Assembly (NCBI RefSeq): GCF_000316195.1
Contig: NZ_JH994111.1
Coordinates: forward strand, 1,148,299 to 1,212,298
Direction of reading: 5' to 3'
DNA length: 64,000 nt
Source: Brachyspira hampsonii 30446
GTDB taxonomy: Bacteria; Spirochaetota; Brachyspiria; Brachyspirales; Brachyspiraceae
Part shown: positions 9,269-17,905 of the stretch, piece by piece
How positions within the stretch are numbered: the first letter of the stretch is position 1
Layout of the letters: each line of letters opens with the position of its first letter
Translations under genes and position numbers: made by a program
The notes under the pieces: model-generated
The model's input: only the letters and a program-made list of their open reading frames with translations
Told to the model about the DNA's origin: nothing
The model's database searches: none

Positions 9269-9321
9269 TATCTGTTTCTATGCAATTTTTCTGCAATTTC
9301 TATGCGATGATTATTTTTAAC

Positions 9322-9349
9322 TTTACAAATAATATATTTTTAATATAAT
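9322..9349 (+). promoter_or_regulatory. Candidate promoter for the TPR gene at 9454
   Basis: TTTACA, a 16-base spacer and TATAAT. It lies about 100 bases before the start codon in an otherwise AT-rich gap, so the -10 match alone is weak evidence. Confidence 0.45.
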
Positions 9350-9453
9350 ACTTTACATAATTTTTTTGTTAAAGTTTTAGTTAAAATATATTGAGATTTT
9401 TACATTATAAATATACAATATATGAACAATCAAATATATATTAGGGAGTATAT

Positions 9454-10143
9454 ATGAGTATAGGCTCTAGCAGAAGTAAATTAGAAGACGGGATAAAGTT
9501 TTTTAGAAATGAAAATTATAAAGAGGCAATAGACTCTTTAGAAAAAATATTTTCCGAAAAAAATGATGTTGAATCTGGATACCATTTAGCATTGGCCTAT
9601 GCACAAATTCAGGATTATGATAATACTCTTCAGGTATTTGATAAAATTATGAGAAGACTTGATAATCCTCTTAGACTCATGCAGGCTCATATAATAGTAG
9701 GATATATATATGCTGTTAAAGAGATGTATGATTTAGCAGAATTTGAACTTATAGATGCATTATCTTCCGGTGTTGAAAATACTCAGATACATGCTGCTTT
9801 AGGGTATGTTTATTATAAAAAAGGAAATATAAGAAAAGCTATAGAGCATTTGAAAAAAGCTGTGAATCTTGATCCTAACAGTGCAAATGCAAGAAACTCT
9901 TTGGGATTTATTTTAGCAGATACTGAAACAAATATAGAAGAAGGAATAGAAGAAATTAGAAGGGCATTGTCAATAGATCCGAATAATCCTGCATATTTGG
10001 ATTCATTAGGCTGGGCTTTCCTCAAAAAAAATGATTATGAAAGAGCTAAGGAATTTTTAACAAAGGCTTTCGAGCTTGCCCCTACAAATAGAGATATAAA
10101 AGAACATTTATTAAAATTAGATAAGTCTTCATATAAAAAATAA
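9454..10143 (+). CDS. TPR-repeat protein
   Basis: A 229-residue soluble protein made almost wholly of tetratricopeptide repeats. Clear units include AALGYVYYKKGNIRKAIEHL, a following NLDPNSANARNSLGFILADT and DSLGWAFLKKNDYERAKEFL. No signal peptide or membrane segment is seen. Start ATG 9454 follows TTAGGGAG. TPRs mediate protein binding; the partner is unknown. The next gene, a cell-wall peptidase, starts 41 bases later on the same strand and may be co-transcribed. Confidence 0.85.
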   Translation: MSIGSSRSKLEDGIKFFRNENYKEAIDSLEKIFSEKNDVESGYHLALAYAQIQDYDNTLQVFDKIMRRLDNPLRLMQAHIIVGYIYAVKEMYDLAEFELIDALSSGVENTQIHAALGYVYYKKGNIRKAIEHLKKAVNLDPNSANARNSLGFILADTETNIEEGIEEIRRALSIDPNNPAYLDSLGWAFLKKNDYERAKEFLTKAFELAPTNRDIKEHLLKLDKSSYKK

Positions 10144-10184
10144 TTATATAAAATAAATAATAGAATAATAATTTCGGAGGTTTT

Positions 10185-11366
10185 ATGAAATATATTATCA
10201 GCATCATATTTTTAATTTCATTATCTTTATATTCTCAAAATACTATTCAATATTTGGGAAATACTTCTCTAAGCAGAGGAGGAAACAATATTGATATAAA
10301 AACTTCTAATGAAATATTATTAAATGATATTATAGAAACTGAAAAAAATGCTTTTGCTGAAATAAAAATAGGAAATAAATATTATTATATTGCGCCAAAT
10401 ACAAAAATTAAAGTAAGCAATAATAATGCTGTTCTAATAAACGGTGCTATGTATACTAGAAATAATGCTTTTAATTCTTTAGAAGATTTCAAAAAATATG
10501 ATAATGATATAAAAATATATGCAGATCCTTTTCCATTCTATGCCGGCAAAGTATCTACTATATTTATAGCTTCCAAAGATGAAATAAAAATAGAAAATTC
10601 AAAACTTATGGGAAGTGCAAGACCTATAGTGAAGTTTTTTGAAGTAAAAGACGCTGACAGAAACATGAAAGTTTATAAAAGTATATTCGGTATATATGTA
10701 GGAGCTCAGGATAAAAAGTATCAGTTTATATCTGATATTAAATTAAAAGATAATACTGTATTGAATGTTGCTATAGATATACAATTAGATTTTACTCCTC
10801 CGCCTCCAAAACCAAAGCAAATACCTGGTGTAACTTCTACTATGAAAAATATTATAAGCAATCCGCAAAAATCCAGAGAAGAGAAAGAATTGCTAAATGG
10901 AAAAGTTTATATTAGTTATACGCCTACTAATTATGCAGATAAAGTTTATATAATGCCTTCTCAAGGCAGATATTCATCAGGTTTCGGAGCTTTCAGAGGA
11001 TACACTAAAGACTATGCAAGATATCATCAGGGCTTTGATATAGCAAATACAAACGGAACTCCTATAATAGCTGCTAATAATGGAGTTGTAAGAGTATCAA
11101 GAGAATTATTTGTTAGGGGCAACTGTGTAGTTATAGATCATGGAGAAGGAGTATACAGTTCATATTTTCATATGTCAAAATTGATAGCAAAAGAAGGACA
11201 GTATGTTAAAAAAGGTGAGATAATAGGATTAATTGGTTCTACAGGAATGTCTACAGGTCCTCATTGTCATTGGGAAATGAGAGCCGGAAATATGACATTT
11301 GATCCTTTAAGTATTTTAGAAAAGCCTGTTTCATTTAATACTAAAACTCTTACTCAAATAAAATAA
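10185..11366 (+). CDS. Secreted M23 (LytM-type) peptidase
   Basis: A periplasmic zinc endopeptidase candidate acting on peptidoglycan cross-links. A signal peptide (MKYIISIIFLISLSLYSQ) is followed by about 230 residues of beta-rich N-terminal region and a C-terminal M23 domain. Zinc ligands are visible: YHQGFDIAN (H-x3-D), later SSYFHMSKL and the H-x-H of GPHCHWEMRAG. The C-terminal GEIIGLIGSTGMSTGPHC is diagnostic of the family. All key residues are present, so it should be active. It is first of a tight set with a membrane protein and a second M23 gene. Confidence 0.88.
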   Translation: MKYIISIIFLISLSLYSQNTIQYLGNTSLSRGGNNIDIKTSNEILLNDIIETEKNAFAEIKIGNKYYYIAPNTKIKVSNNNAVLINGAMYTRNNAFNSLEDFKKYDNDIKIYADPFPFYAGKVSTIFIASKDEIKIENSKLMGSARPIVKFFEVKDADRNMKVYKSIFGIYVGAQDKKYQFISDIKLKDNTVLNVAIDIQLDFTPPPPKPKQIPGVTSTMKNIISNPQKSREEKELLNGKVYISYTPTNYADKVYIMPSQGRYSSGFGAFRGYTKDYARYHQGFDIANTNGTPIIAANNGVVRVSRELFVRGNCVVIDHGEGVYSSYFHMSKLIAKEGQYVKKGEIIGLIGSTGMSTGPHCHWEMRAGNMTFDPLSILEKPVSFNTKTLTQIK

Positions 11367-11403
11367 AAATATTAGGTTATAATTTATACAGCTTCGGAGA
11401 TAA

Positions 11404-12579
11404 ATGAAAGTAAAAGAAAAATCAATAATAGAATTTGAAAATATACATAAGATAGAACCTTTATTTATTAGGTATTTAACAATAATAAGTGCTTTAGCTT
11501 TTATAGTTTTATTTATATTTTTCTTTGGTACTCACAGACTTAATGATGAATACAATATGGTAAATGTTTGGAGTAAGAAAAGCGATTCATCAGATTTACC
11601 ATCACATGATGAAAATTTTTATATAGACGGTATATTCAAACATAATTTTTTTACAAAGCCTGAAGGTATAATTCATTATTTTGATTTTAATGGAGATACA
11701 ATATACAGCACTAATTTATCAAGAGGAGAACTAGCAACTTTAAATAATCAGAATTTTATCATATATAAAAGATATGGAAATTATATAGACGCATACAATA
11801 ATATGGGCGGAATTATATGGCGTACCAATACTTCAATTTATCCTGAAATAGCTCCTTATGCTGAAAGGATAATATATCATTCAAGCGACAATTCAAAGAT
11901 ACAAATGTTTGATTTTAATAATAATCCGCTTAGCAGACATATACAATATGGCGAGATAATAACTGATGGTGCTTTTGCTTTGTATACAGGAGATTATATA
12001 GCAGGTTTTTCAAGCGGAGATATAGCATATATAAATAGAAACGGAGAATTATCTTTTGCAATATCTAGTATTCTTAGTGAAATAAATATAGTAAAGTCTG
12101 TAGCAATAAGCGAATATGGAAGTTTTGCTTTAGCGGTAAGCGGAATAAGACCTGAATATATAACTCTTTATGATGCTTTGGGTAATACTATATGGTATTT
12201 AGATACCGGACTTAACAGAAGAAGACATGTATCTAGTTATATAAGTGAAAAATCGATGACTGCTTTTATGCTTGCTGATAGGGATATTGTATTGTATTCT
12301 TTAAATAAAGGTAATGAAATAAAAAGAATTAATTTAGAAAAATATAATATGCAGAATGCAATTAATATGAAATTAAATGCTGAAACTAATTCTACTATTA
12401 TGAGTATATCTAAAGAAGCAAAAAGTGTAGTTTTAATATATGATAATCATACTAAAGAGATTGTATTTGAAAAATATTTAGACGGCTGGGTATACAATCT
12501 CGATATATCAAATTTAGAAAATGAATATATGATTGTAACAGACAGAATGATTTATACATACAAGAGGGTTAAGCTATGA
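11404..12579 (+). CDS. Membrane-anchored beta-propeller-like protein
   Basis: A 391-residue protein with one membrane segment near residues 22-43 after a charged N-terminus, leaving a large extracytoplasmic domain. That domain has repeated beta-strand/turn units of the propeller style (FDFNGDTIYSTNLS, AYNNMGGIIWRTNTS, YDALGNTIWYLDTG), like WD40/PQQ-type propellers, but no catalytic motif. GGAG precedes ATG 11404. The stop overlaps the start of the next M23 peptidase (ATGA), so the two are probably translationally coupled. It may be a scaffold or sensor for the flanking peptidases; this is inferred from neighbourhood only. Confidence 0.75.
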   Translation: MKVKEKSIIEFENIHKIEPLFIRYLTIISALAFIVLFIFFFGTHRLNDEYNMVNVWSKKSDSSDLPSHDENFYIDGIFKHNFFTKPEGIIHYFDFNGDTIYSTNLSRGELATLNNQNFIIYKRYGNYIDAYNNMGGIIWRTNTSIYPEIAPYAERIIYHSSDNSKIQMFDFNNNPLSRHIQYGEIITDGAFALYTGDYIAGFSSGDIAYINRNGELSFAISSILSEINIVKSVAISEYGSFALAVSGIRPEYITLYDALGNTIWYLDTGLNRRRHVSSYISEKSMTAFMLADRDIVLYSLNKGNEIKRINLEKYNMQNAINMKLNAETNSTIMSISKEAKSVVLIYDNHTKEIVFEKYLDGWVYNLDISNLENEYMIVTDRMIYTYKRVKL

Positions 12580-13430
12580 AAAAATATATATTATTATTAT
12601 TTATAATATCTTCATTTTTATTTGCGAGGGTGCCTATTGACCCCAACAGAATAAGAATAACAAGTACATTCGGAGAGTTTAGAACGGATCATTTCCATAA
12701 CGGAGTTGACTTTGGCGGACATAAAATGGAAATATATCCTGTAAAAGACGGAGAGATAGTTTATTATATTGATGAAGATGAAGATCCCACAAGACCTCTT
12801 TATGGAGTTGGAAATGTACTTATGATAGAACACCCTGATAATTTAAGAAGTTATTATTATCATATAGAACCAGGTAGTATAGAAAAATCCTATGCTAAAG
12901 TAACAGAAAAAGATGTTGTAGCTCTCACAGGCAACAGCGGAAGATCCGGAGGAGCACATTTACATTTAACTATAGAAAACATGAAAGAGGGATTAGTAGT
13001 AGATCCATTAGAATATTTAAGTATAGATAAAGGCTCAACTCAAGCACCGCTAATTCATGGTATATATTTAAGAACTGAAAACAGACTTATACAGATAAAA
13101 GATAAAATGCCTATGAGTTATAATGGAGAAATAAAATTATTTGTTAAAGCTTATGATTTATTAGGCGGAATACCTATGGGGCTTAAAAGAGTAAAAATAT
13201 TTATGAATGATGAACTTGTAAGAGATTATGATTTTACATATTTCATAAAAAGAGATAATGTATATTATATATCTCCGAATTATACTTTTGAAGAAGTGTA
13301 TGGAGTAGATTCGCATTTTTATAGGGGCGGTATTTTTGTTCCTAAAAGAGGAAAATATACATTTAAGGCTGAAGTTACTGACTTTGATAATAAAACTGTA
13401 GTATTAACTAGAACTGTTAATTTTTATTAA
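12576..13430 (+). CDS. Second secreted M23 (LytM-type) peptidase
   Basis: A 284-residue periplasmic peptidase candidate. It has a signal peptide (MKKYILLLFIISSFLFA) and then the M23 domain early, at about residues 25-150: FHNGVDFGG (H-x3-D), a VLMIEHPDN strand and GAHLHLTIE (H-x-H). About 120 residues of beta-rich C-terminal domain follow. Zinc ligands are intact. Its ATG lies inside the stop of the propeller-like gene. Domain order is the reverse of the first M23 protein (catalytic domain N-terminal rather than C-terminal), so the two are not simple duplicates. Confidence 0.87.
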   Translation: MKKYILLLFIISSFLFARVPIDPNRIRITSTFGEFRTDHFHNGVDFGGHKMEIYPVKDGEIVYYIDEDEDPTRPLYGVGNVLMIEHPDNLRSYYYHIEPGSIEKSYAKVTEKDVVALTGNSGRSGGAHLHLTIENMKEGLVVDPLEYLSIDKGSTQAPLIHGIYLRTENRLIQIKDKMPMSYNGEIKLFVKAYDLLGGIPMGLKRVKIFMNDELVRDYDFTYFIKRDNVYYISPNYTFEEVYGVDSHFYRGGIFVPKRGKYTFKAEVTDFDNKTVVLTRTVNFY

Positions 13431-13439
13431 TAATTAAAA

Positions 13440-15491
13440 ATGAATTTTAAATTAGAATCAAATTTCAAACCTTCAGGAGATCAAATAACTGCAATAGATT
13501 CTCTAGTTAAAGGGCTTGAAAATAAAAATAAATATCAAACTCTGCTTGGAGTTACAGCTAGCGGAAAAACTTTTACAATAGCAAATGTAATAGAAAAAGC
13601 TAATAGACCAACTTTAGTAATGTCTCATAATAAAACTTTGGCAGCTCAGCTTTATAGGGAGCTTAAAGATTTTTTTCCTAATAATGCCGTAGAATACTTT
13701 GTTTCTTACTATGATTATTATCAGCCTGAAGCCTATGTACCTGCTAAAGATTTGTATATTGACAAAGATGCTTCTGTTAATGATGAAATTGACAGATTGA
13801 GACTTAAAGCAACCACATCGCTTCTTGAGAGGCGAGATGTTATAATTGTTGCTTCTGTTTCATGTATATACGGATTGGGTTCTCCTGAAGATTATAGAAA
13901 ACTTTATATAGCAATAGAAAAAGACGGAGAATATGACAGAGATGAGATAATCGAAAAATTAGTATCTATTCAATATGAAAGAGTTAAAGATGTGCTTGAG
14001 AGAGCAAGATTTAAAGTTATAGGCGATACTATAGAAATAATGAGTGCTTATTCTGATGAAGTTATAAGGATAGAGTTTTTTGGTGATACTGTTGAGCGTA
14101 TAATAAAAATCAATCCCATAACAAGACAAAAATTAGCAGAACAGGATAGGGTAGTAATATATCCAGCAAAACACTTTGTTACAGGAGGCGAGAAGTTAGC
14201 AGCAGGTATAAAATTAATAGAGGAAGAACTTGAAGAGCAGTATAATAAATTTAAATCCGAAGGAAAATTAGTAGAGGCAGAGCGTATATATGGAAGAACT
14301 AAATATGATTTGGAAATGCTTAGAGAGGTTGGATACTGTGCCGGTATAGAAAATTATTCGCGTCCTTTATCCGGAAGAAAAGAAGGGGACAGACCTGCTT
14401 GTTTAATAGACTATTTCCCTGAAGACTTTTTAACTATTATAGATGAATCGCATGTGAGTGTTCCTCAGATTAGAGGAATGTTTTTCGGAGACAGAAGCAG
14501 AAAAGAGACTTTAGTAAAGTACGGTTTCAGACTTCCTTCGGCTCTTGATAACAGACCTTTATTTTTTGAAGAGTTTGAAAAACTTACTAATGATACAATA
14601 TATATCAGTGCCACTCCTGCAGAATATGAATTAAAGAAAAGCAGTCAGGTTGTAGAGCAGATAATTCGTCCTACAGGTTTGCTTGATCCTATAATAGAAG
14701 TGTATCCTATTGACGGACAGATAGACAGAATACTTGAAGAAATAAAAAAGACTGTATCAAACAATGAAAGAATATTTATAACAACACTTACAAAAAAAAT
14801 GGCTGAAGACCTTACAAAATATTTAAATGAAAACGGAGTAAGAACTCGTTATCTTCATTCTGATATTCAGACAGTTGAACGCGTTGAAATTATAAGAGAT
14901 TTAAGGCTTGGGGCATTTGATGTACTTGTAGGCATTAACCTTTTGAGAGAGGGGCTTGATGTACCTGAAGTTTCTTTGATATTAATACTTGATGCTGACA
15001 AAACAGGTTTTTTAAGAAATACAACTACCTTAATACAGACTATAGGACGCGCCGCAAGAAATGCAAACGGCAGAGTTATAATGTTTGCGGATACTATAAG
15101 CGATGCTATGAAAGTTGCGATTGATGAAACAGAGAGAAGAAGAAAAATACAGATGGAGTACAACAAAGAGCATAATATTACTCCTAAAACAATCATCAAA
15201 AAAATACAGGATATAATAGAAAGAGAAGAGAAAGTTGAAACATCTTATGAGCTTCATTTCGATTTCAGACGATTTAATGAAAGAGTAAAAATTGACCCTC
15301 AACAGAAAAGCGATGATTATATAAAAGAGCTTGAAAAAGAGATGAAAAAAGCATCAGACAGCTTAGAATTTGAAAAAGCTATTGAGATAAGAGAAAAAAT
15401 TAATCAATTAAAACAATTAAAGCCTCAAAAGAAAAATGTACATAAAAATATAACTTCTAAAAATCCGAATGGAAAAAGAAAAAATAATTAA
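13440..15491 (+). CDS. uvrB: Excinuclease ABC subunit UvrB
   Basis: Damage-verification helicase of nucleotide excision repair. It shows Walker A (GVTASGKTFTIANV), the beta-hairpin region YYDYYQPEAYVP, DESH box TIIDESHVSVPQIRGMF, helicase motif V/VI (GINLLREGLDVPEV, IQTIGRAARN) and a C-terminal UVR motif (SLEFEKAIEIREKINQLK) that binds UvrC. At 683 residues it is full length, with a basic tail rich in K and N. The start has no clear Shine-Dalgarno; it lies nine bases after the M23 stop, suggesting read-through translation. Confidence 0.97.
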   Translation: MNFKLESNFKPSGDQITAIDSLVKGLENKNKYQTLLGVTASGKTFTIANVIEKANRPTLVMSHNKTLAAQLYRELKDFFPNNAVEYFVSYYDYYQPEAYVPAKDLYIDKDASVNDEIDRLRLKATTSLLERRDVIIVASVSCIYGLGSPEDYRKLYIAIEKDGEYDRDEIIEKLVSIQYERVKDVLERARFKVIGDTIEIMSAYSDEVIRIEFFGDTVERIIKINPITRQKLAEQDRVVIYPAKHFVTGGEKLAAGIKLIEEELEEQYNKFKSEGKLVEAERIYGRTKYDLEMLREVGYCAGIENYSRPLSGRKEGDRPACLIDYFPEDFLTIIDESHVSVPQIRGMFFGDRSRKETLVKYGFRLPSALDNRPLFFEEFEKLTNDTIYISATPAEYELKKSSQVVEQIIRPTGLLDPIIEVYPIDGQIDRILEEIKKTVSNNERIFITTLTKKMAEDLTKYLNENGVRTRYLHSDIQTVERVEIIRDLRLGAFDVLVGINLLREGLDVPEVSLILILDADKTGFLRNTTTLIQTIGRAARNANGRVIMFADTISDAMKVAIDETERRRKIQMEYNKEHNITPKTIIKKIQDIIEREEKVETSYELHFDFRRFNERVKIDPQQKSDDYIKELEKEMKKASDSLEFEKAIEIREKINQLKQLKPQKKNVHKNITSKNPNGKRKNN

Positions 15492-15530
15492 TATAAGTAA
15501 ACTCAATACTTAAAAATATATTTAGACTAA

Positions 15531-15560
15531 TTTTATATTTATATTTTTATAAATATAAAA
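15531..15560. terminator. AT-only inverted repeat between uvrB and the convergent TPR gene
   Basis: A perfect 13-base inverted repeat with a four-T loop (15531-15543 and 15548-15560), in the gap between two convergent genes. It could end transcription from either side, but the stem has no G or C, so termination is uncertain. Confidence 0.4.
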
Positions 15561-15601
15561 ACAATTATAAAATTTTACACTATGGTATTTTTATATAAAA
15601 A

Positions 15602-17206
15602 TCAAATATAAAATTCTGAGCTTTCATCTGATGAATATATTAAAGTAAAATTTTCTCCATTATCTATATATGGAACATAAGCCATCTTTATATGTTCGCA
15701 ATTTATATCGTCTTTAATTTCTTCTATAACCTCATTTAATATAAGCCTAAAAGCAATATCAACATCTACAACTACAGAAAAGAAATTAATAAACTGTTTT
15801 CCTCTTATATTTTCAGTTTCACCAGCATTCCAAGAATTTAAATAACCAACACCATTCCAAGTCAAAACTGAATTTAAAACATTTCCTATTTTATTTAAAG
15901 CATCAGCATATTCTTCATGAAGTTCATTCTCAAAATCTTCTGCTTCAAATTGTAAAATCAAATAATAGCAATCCTCATTATCAATTTTTTTATAATCATT
16001 ATACTCTTTATAAAAATCATCTAAAAAAATTTTATATTCTCTTGGATTCCCGCATTCATATTCTTTAACCTCTCCGCTGCTTCCAACTATTCCGGTATGC
16101 TTTACTATAGTTCCTTCATCTATCCAGCATTCAGCATAATACATAAATCCGTATTCTTCTTTATACAAAGTAACAATATTAGGAAGCTCCTCTAAATATG
16201 GACTTAAAGGCATTCCGTAAGAATCAAAAATTTCATCTGCAACTTTTTTATATTCAGAATCTTTATTAAACATTTTTCTAATTGAAAAAGTTTTATTGGT
16301 CTGTTCATTTTTAAATTCAGCTTCTATAGTATAATCGATACTGAATCTTACAGATGTTAATTTTGACTTTTCTTCAACTTTTAACTTTTCTTTTACATCT
16401 TTTAATTCTTCTAAAGATTGCTTTATTAATTCTTTATCTAACTTTGATATAGCAGCTTCATTCATTAAAAATATACCGCCTATCAAATCATCTTCAAAAT
16501 AAAATTTAAAACTACAATAAGGATTATCCGCTTCCCAATCTATAGGATTAATAATATTTTTAATAGCCTGTAATTTTTCTTTATCGCATAATATATAAGC
16601 TATAGTATTTAATTTTTCCTCTCCGTAATCGAGACCTTTAAGTAAATTTTTATCGCTTTCCTCATTAATATAATGATATTCTAATGCTTCTATAGAATAA
16701 TAATTTTCTATCTCTTCAGCCTGCCTTAAAAACTCATAATCACCTGGTACAAGTTCTAATCCCTTATTATTAGCTTCCACAGCACCTTCTTTATTTCCAA
16801 AATGAAGTCTTAATTTAGCAAGTTCAAGCCAGCCCCAAGGATAATCAGGCTTTTCAATAACACCCTGTTCAGCATATTTTAAAGCCTCATCTAATTTACC
16901 GCAATATATAAGAGCAACAGTATATCTATAATACCAAGTTCCGCATCCTTTTGCATTTTTCTCAGAGTGTTTCATAAACTCTTTAGCCATATAATAATGT
17001 TCATAATCGCCTATATTATTGCAGGCATAAGAATACCATAATGCTATGTCTAAATCCTCTTTAGCCTCTTCTAATGTAAACTTATTTTCTTTTACACCGT
17101 TTTCAATAAACTCTTGCAAATAATTAAGCATTTTATAAAAATATCCGCCACCATCTGTATTAAATGATTCCAATGTTTTTATGTCTTCATTATTAAGTAA
17201 GCCCAT
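15602..17206 (-). CDS. TPR-containing protein of unknown function
   Basis: A 534-residue soluble acidic protein. The first 200 residues contain TPR-like helical repeats (TWYYRYTVALIYCGKLDEAL, GWLELAKLRLHFGNKEGAVE). The remaining 330 residues form a mixed alpha/beta region with strings such as YYLILQFEAEDFENELH and VVVDVDIAFRLILNEVIEEI, which I do not recognise. There is no signal peptide. It is on the minus strand, with csaA starting upstream in the same direction, so the two may share a transcript. Confidence 0.75.
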   Translation of the reverse strand: MGLLNNEDIKTLESFNTDGGGYFYKMLNYLQEFIENGVKENKFTLEEAKEDLDIALWYSYACNNIGDYEHYYMAKEFMKHSEKNAKGCGTWYYRYTVALIYCGKLDEALKYAEQGVIEKPDYPWGWLELAKLRLHFGNKEGAVEANNKGLELVPGDYEFLRQAEEIENYYSIEALEYHYINEESDKNLLKGLDYGEEKLNTIAYILCDKEKLQAIKNIINPIDWEADNPYCSFKFYFEDDLIGGIFLMNEAAISKLDKELIKQSLEELKDVKEKLKVEEKSKLTSVRFSIDYTIEAEFKNEQTNKTFSIRKMFNKDSEYKKVADEIFDSYGMPLSPYLEELPNIVTLYKEEYGFMYYAECWIDEGTIVKHTGIVGSSGEVKEYECGNPREYKIFLDDFYKEYNDYKKIDNEDCYYLILQFEAEDFENELHEEYADALNKIGNVLNSVLTWNGVGYLNSWNAGETENIRGKQFINFFSVVVDVDIAFRLILNEVIEEIKDDINCEHIKMAYVPYIDNGENFTLIYSSDESSEFYI

Positions 17207-17251
17207 CTTATTCTCCGTATTATTTCTATATTATGATTTATATAGCAAATA

Positions 17252-17608
17252 TTATCCTATAACTGTACCGTTTTCACATTCCTCTTTTGTAGTTAATAAT
17301 ACAACTTCACCATTATCTTTGACAGCACCTAAAACCAAGCATTCTGAGAAAAAATTGGCTATCTGTTTTTTTGGAAAATTAACTACGGCAATTATTCGTC
17401 TTCCTATCAAATCTTCTTTTTTATATAATTTTGTTATTTGTGCTGATGATACTTTTATACCTAATTTACCGAAATCAATTTTTAATTTATAAGCAGGTCT
17501 TTTAGCTTTTGGAAAATCTTCTGCTTCTATTATAGTGCCTGTTCTGATATCCAATGCCAAAAAATTATCAAAATTAGATTCTGCCTTTATTTCATCTTTA
17601 ATATCCAT
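17252..17608 (-). CDS. csaA: tRNA-binding domain protein CsaA
   Basis: A 118-residue OB-fold protein of the tRNA-binding (EMAP-II/MetRS C-terminal) family; in Bacillus CsaA acts as an export-related chaperone. Typical features are FLALDIRTGTIIEAEDFPKA, then DFGKLGIKVSSAQITKLY, GRRIIAVVNFPKKQIA and SECLVLGA. I chose ATG 17608 because GGAG stands upstream and the family begins with this DIRTG domain. Longer in-frame starts would add an AT-rich, unconserved leader. Confidence 0.88.
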   Translation of the reverse strand: MDIKDEIKAESNFDNFLALDIRTGTIIEAEDFPKAKRPAYKLKIDFGKLGIKVSSAQITKLYKKEDLIGRRIIAVVNFPKKQIANFFSECLVLGAVKDNGEVVLLTTKEECENGTVIG

Positions 17609-17736
17609 TTTTAATCTCCAAAACATTTTTATATATTTTATGATATTAATAAAAATTTTAAAGTGCATTTTTTATATATACATATAATATTATAATATTT
17701 TTATTGTAATATACCAATACCATGTATACTAAAAAA

Positions 17737-17765
17737 TTGACATAAACTAAGAATTAATATATTAT
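17737..17765 (+). promoter_or_regulatory. Consensus promoter of the tRNA-Sec/selA unit
   Basis: TTGACA at 17737-17742, a 17-base spacer and TATTAT at 17760-17765. The expected start of transcription falls about six bases before the tRNA, so this likely drives tRNA-Sec and then selA. Confidence 0.8.
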
Positions 17766-17777
17766 ATTAAAATATAT

Positions 17778-17866
17778 GGAGGCTGATGAGTCCCGGTGGG
17801 CTCCGCGCTCTTCAAAAGCGTTGGACGCTATAGCAGCGTTGGCAGGTTCAACTCCTGCCTCTTCCG
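17778..17866 (+). tRNA. selC: Selenocysteine tRNA (anticodon UCA)
   Basis: An 89-base tRNA with the hallmarks of bacterial tRNA-Sec. It has a six-pair D stem (GAGTCC/GGGCTC), an anticodon stem CGCT/AGCG enclosing CTTCAAA with UCA anticodon, a long variable arm (ACGCT/AGCGT) and a T arm GCAGG-TTCAACT-CCTGC. A G follows CTCTTCC as expected discriminator; CCA is not encoded. selA begins 39 bases later. The acceptor stem pairs imperfectly: GGAGGCTG against CTCTTCC leaves at least two internal mismatches. Confidence 0.9.
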
Positions 17867-17905
17867 ATAAGAATATCATTTCATTTTTTATTACGGACAT
17901 TAATT

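Noticed and set aside
17181-17492. Plus-strand frame of 103 codons
   Set aside because: It is antisense to csaA and the start of the TPR gene and has no ribosome site.
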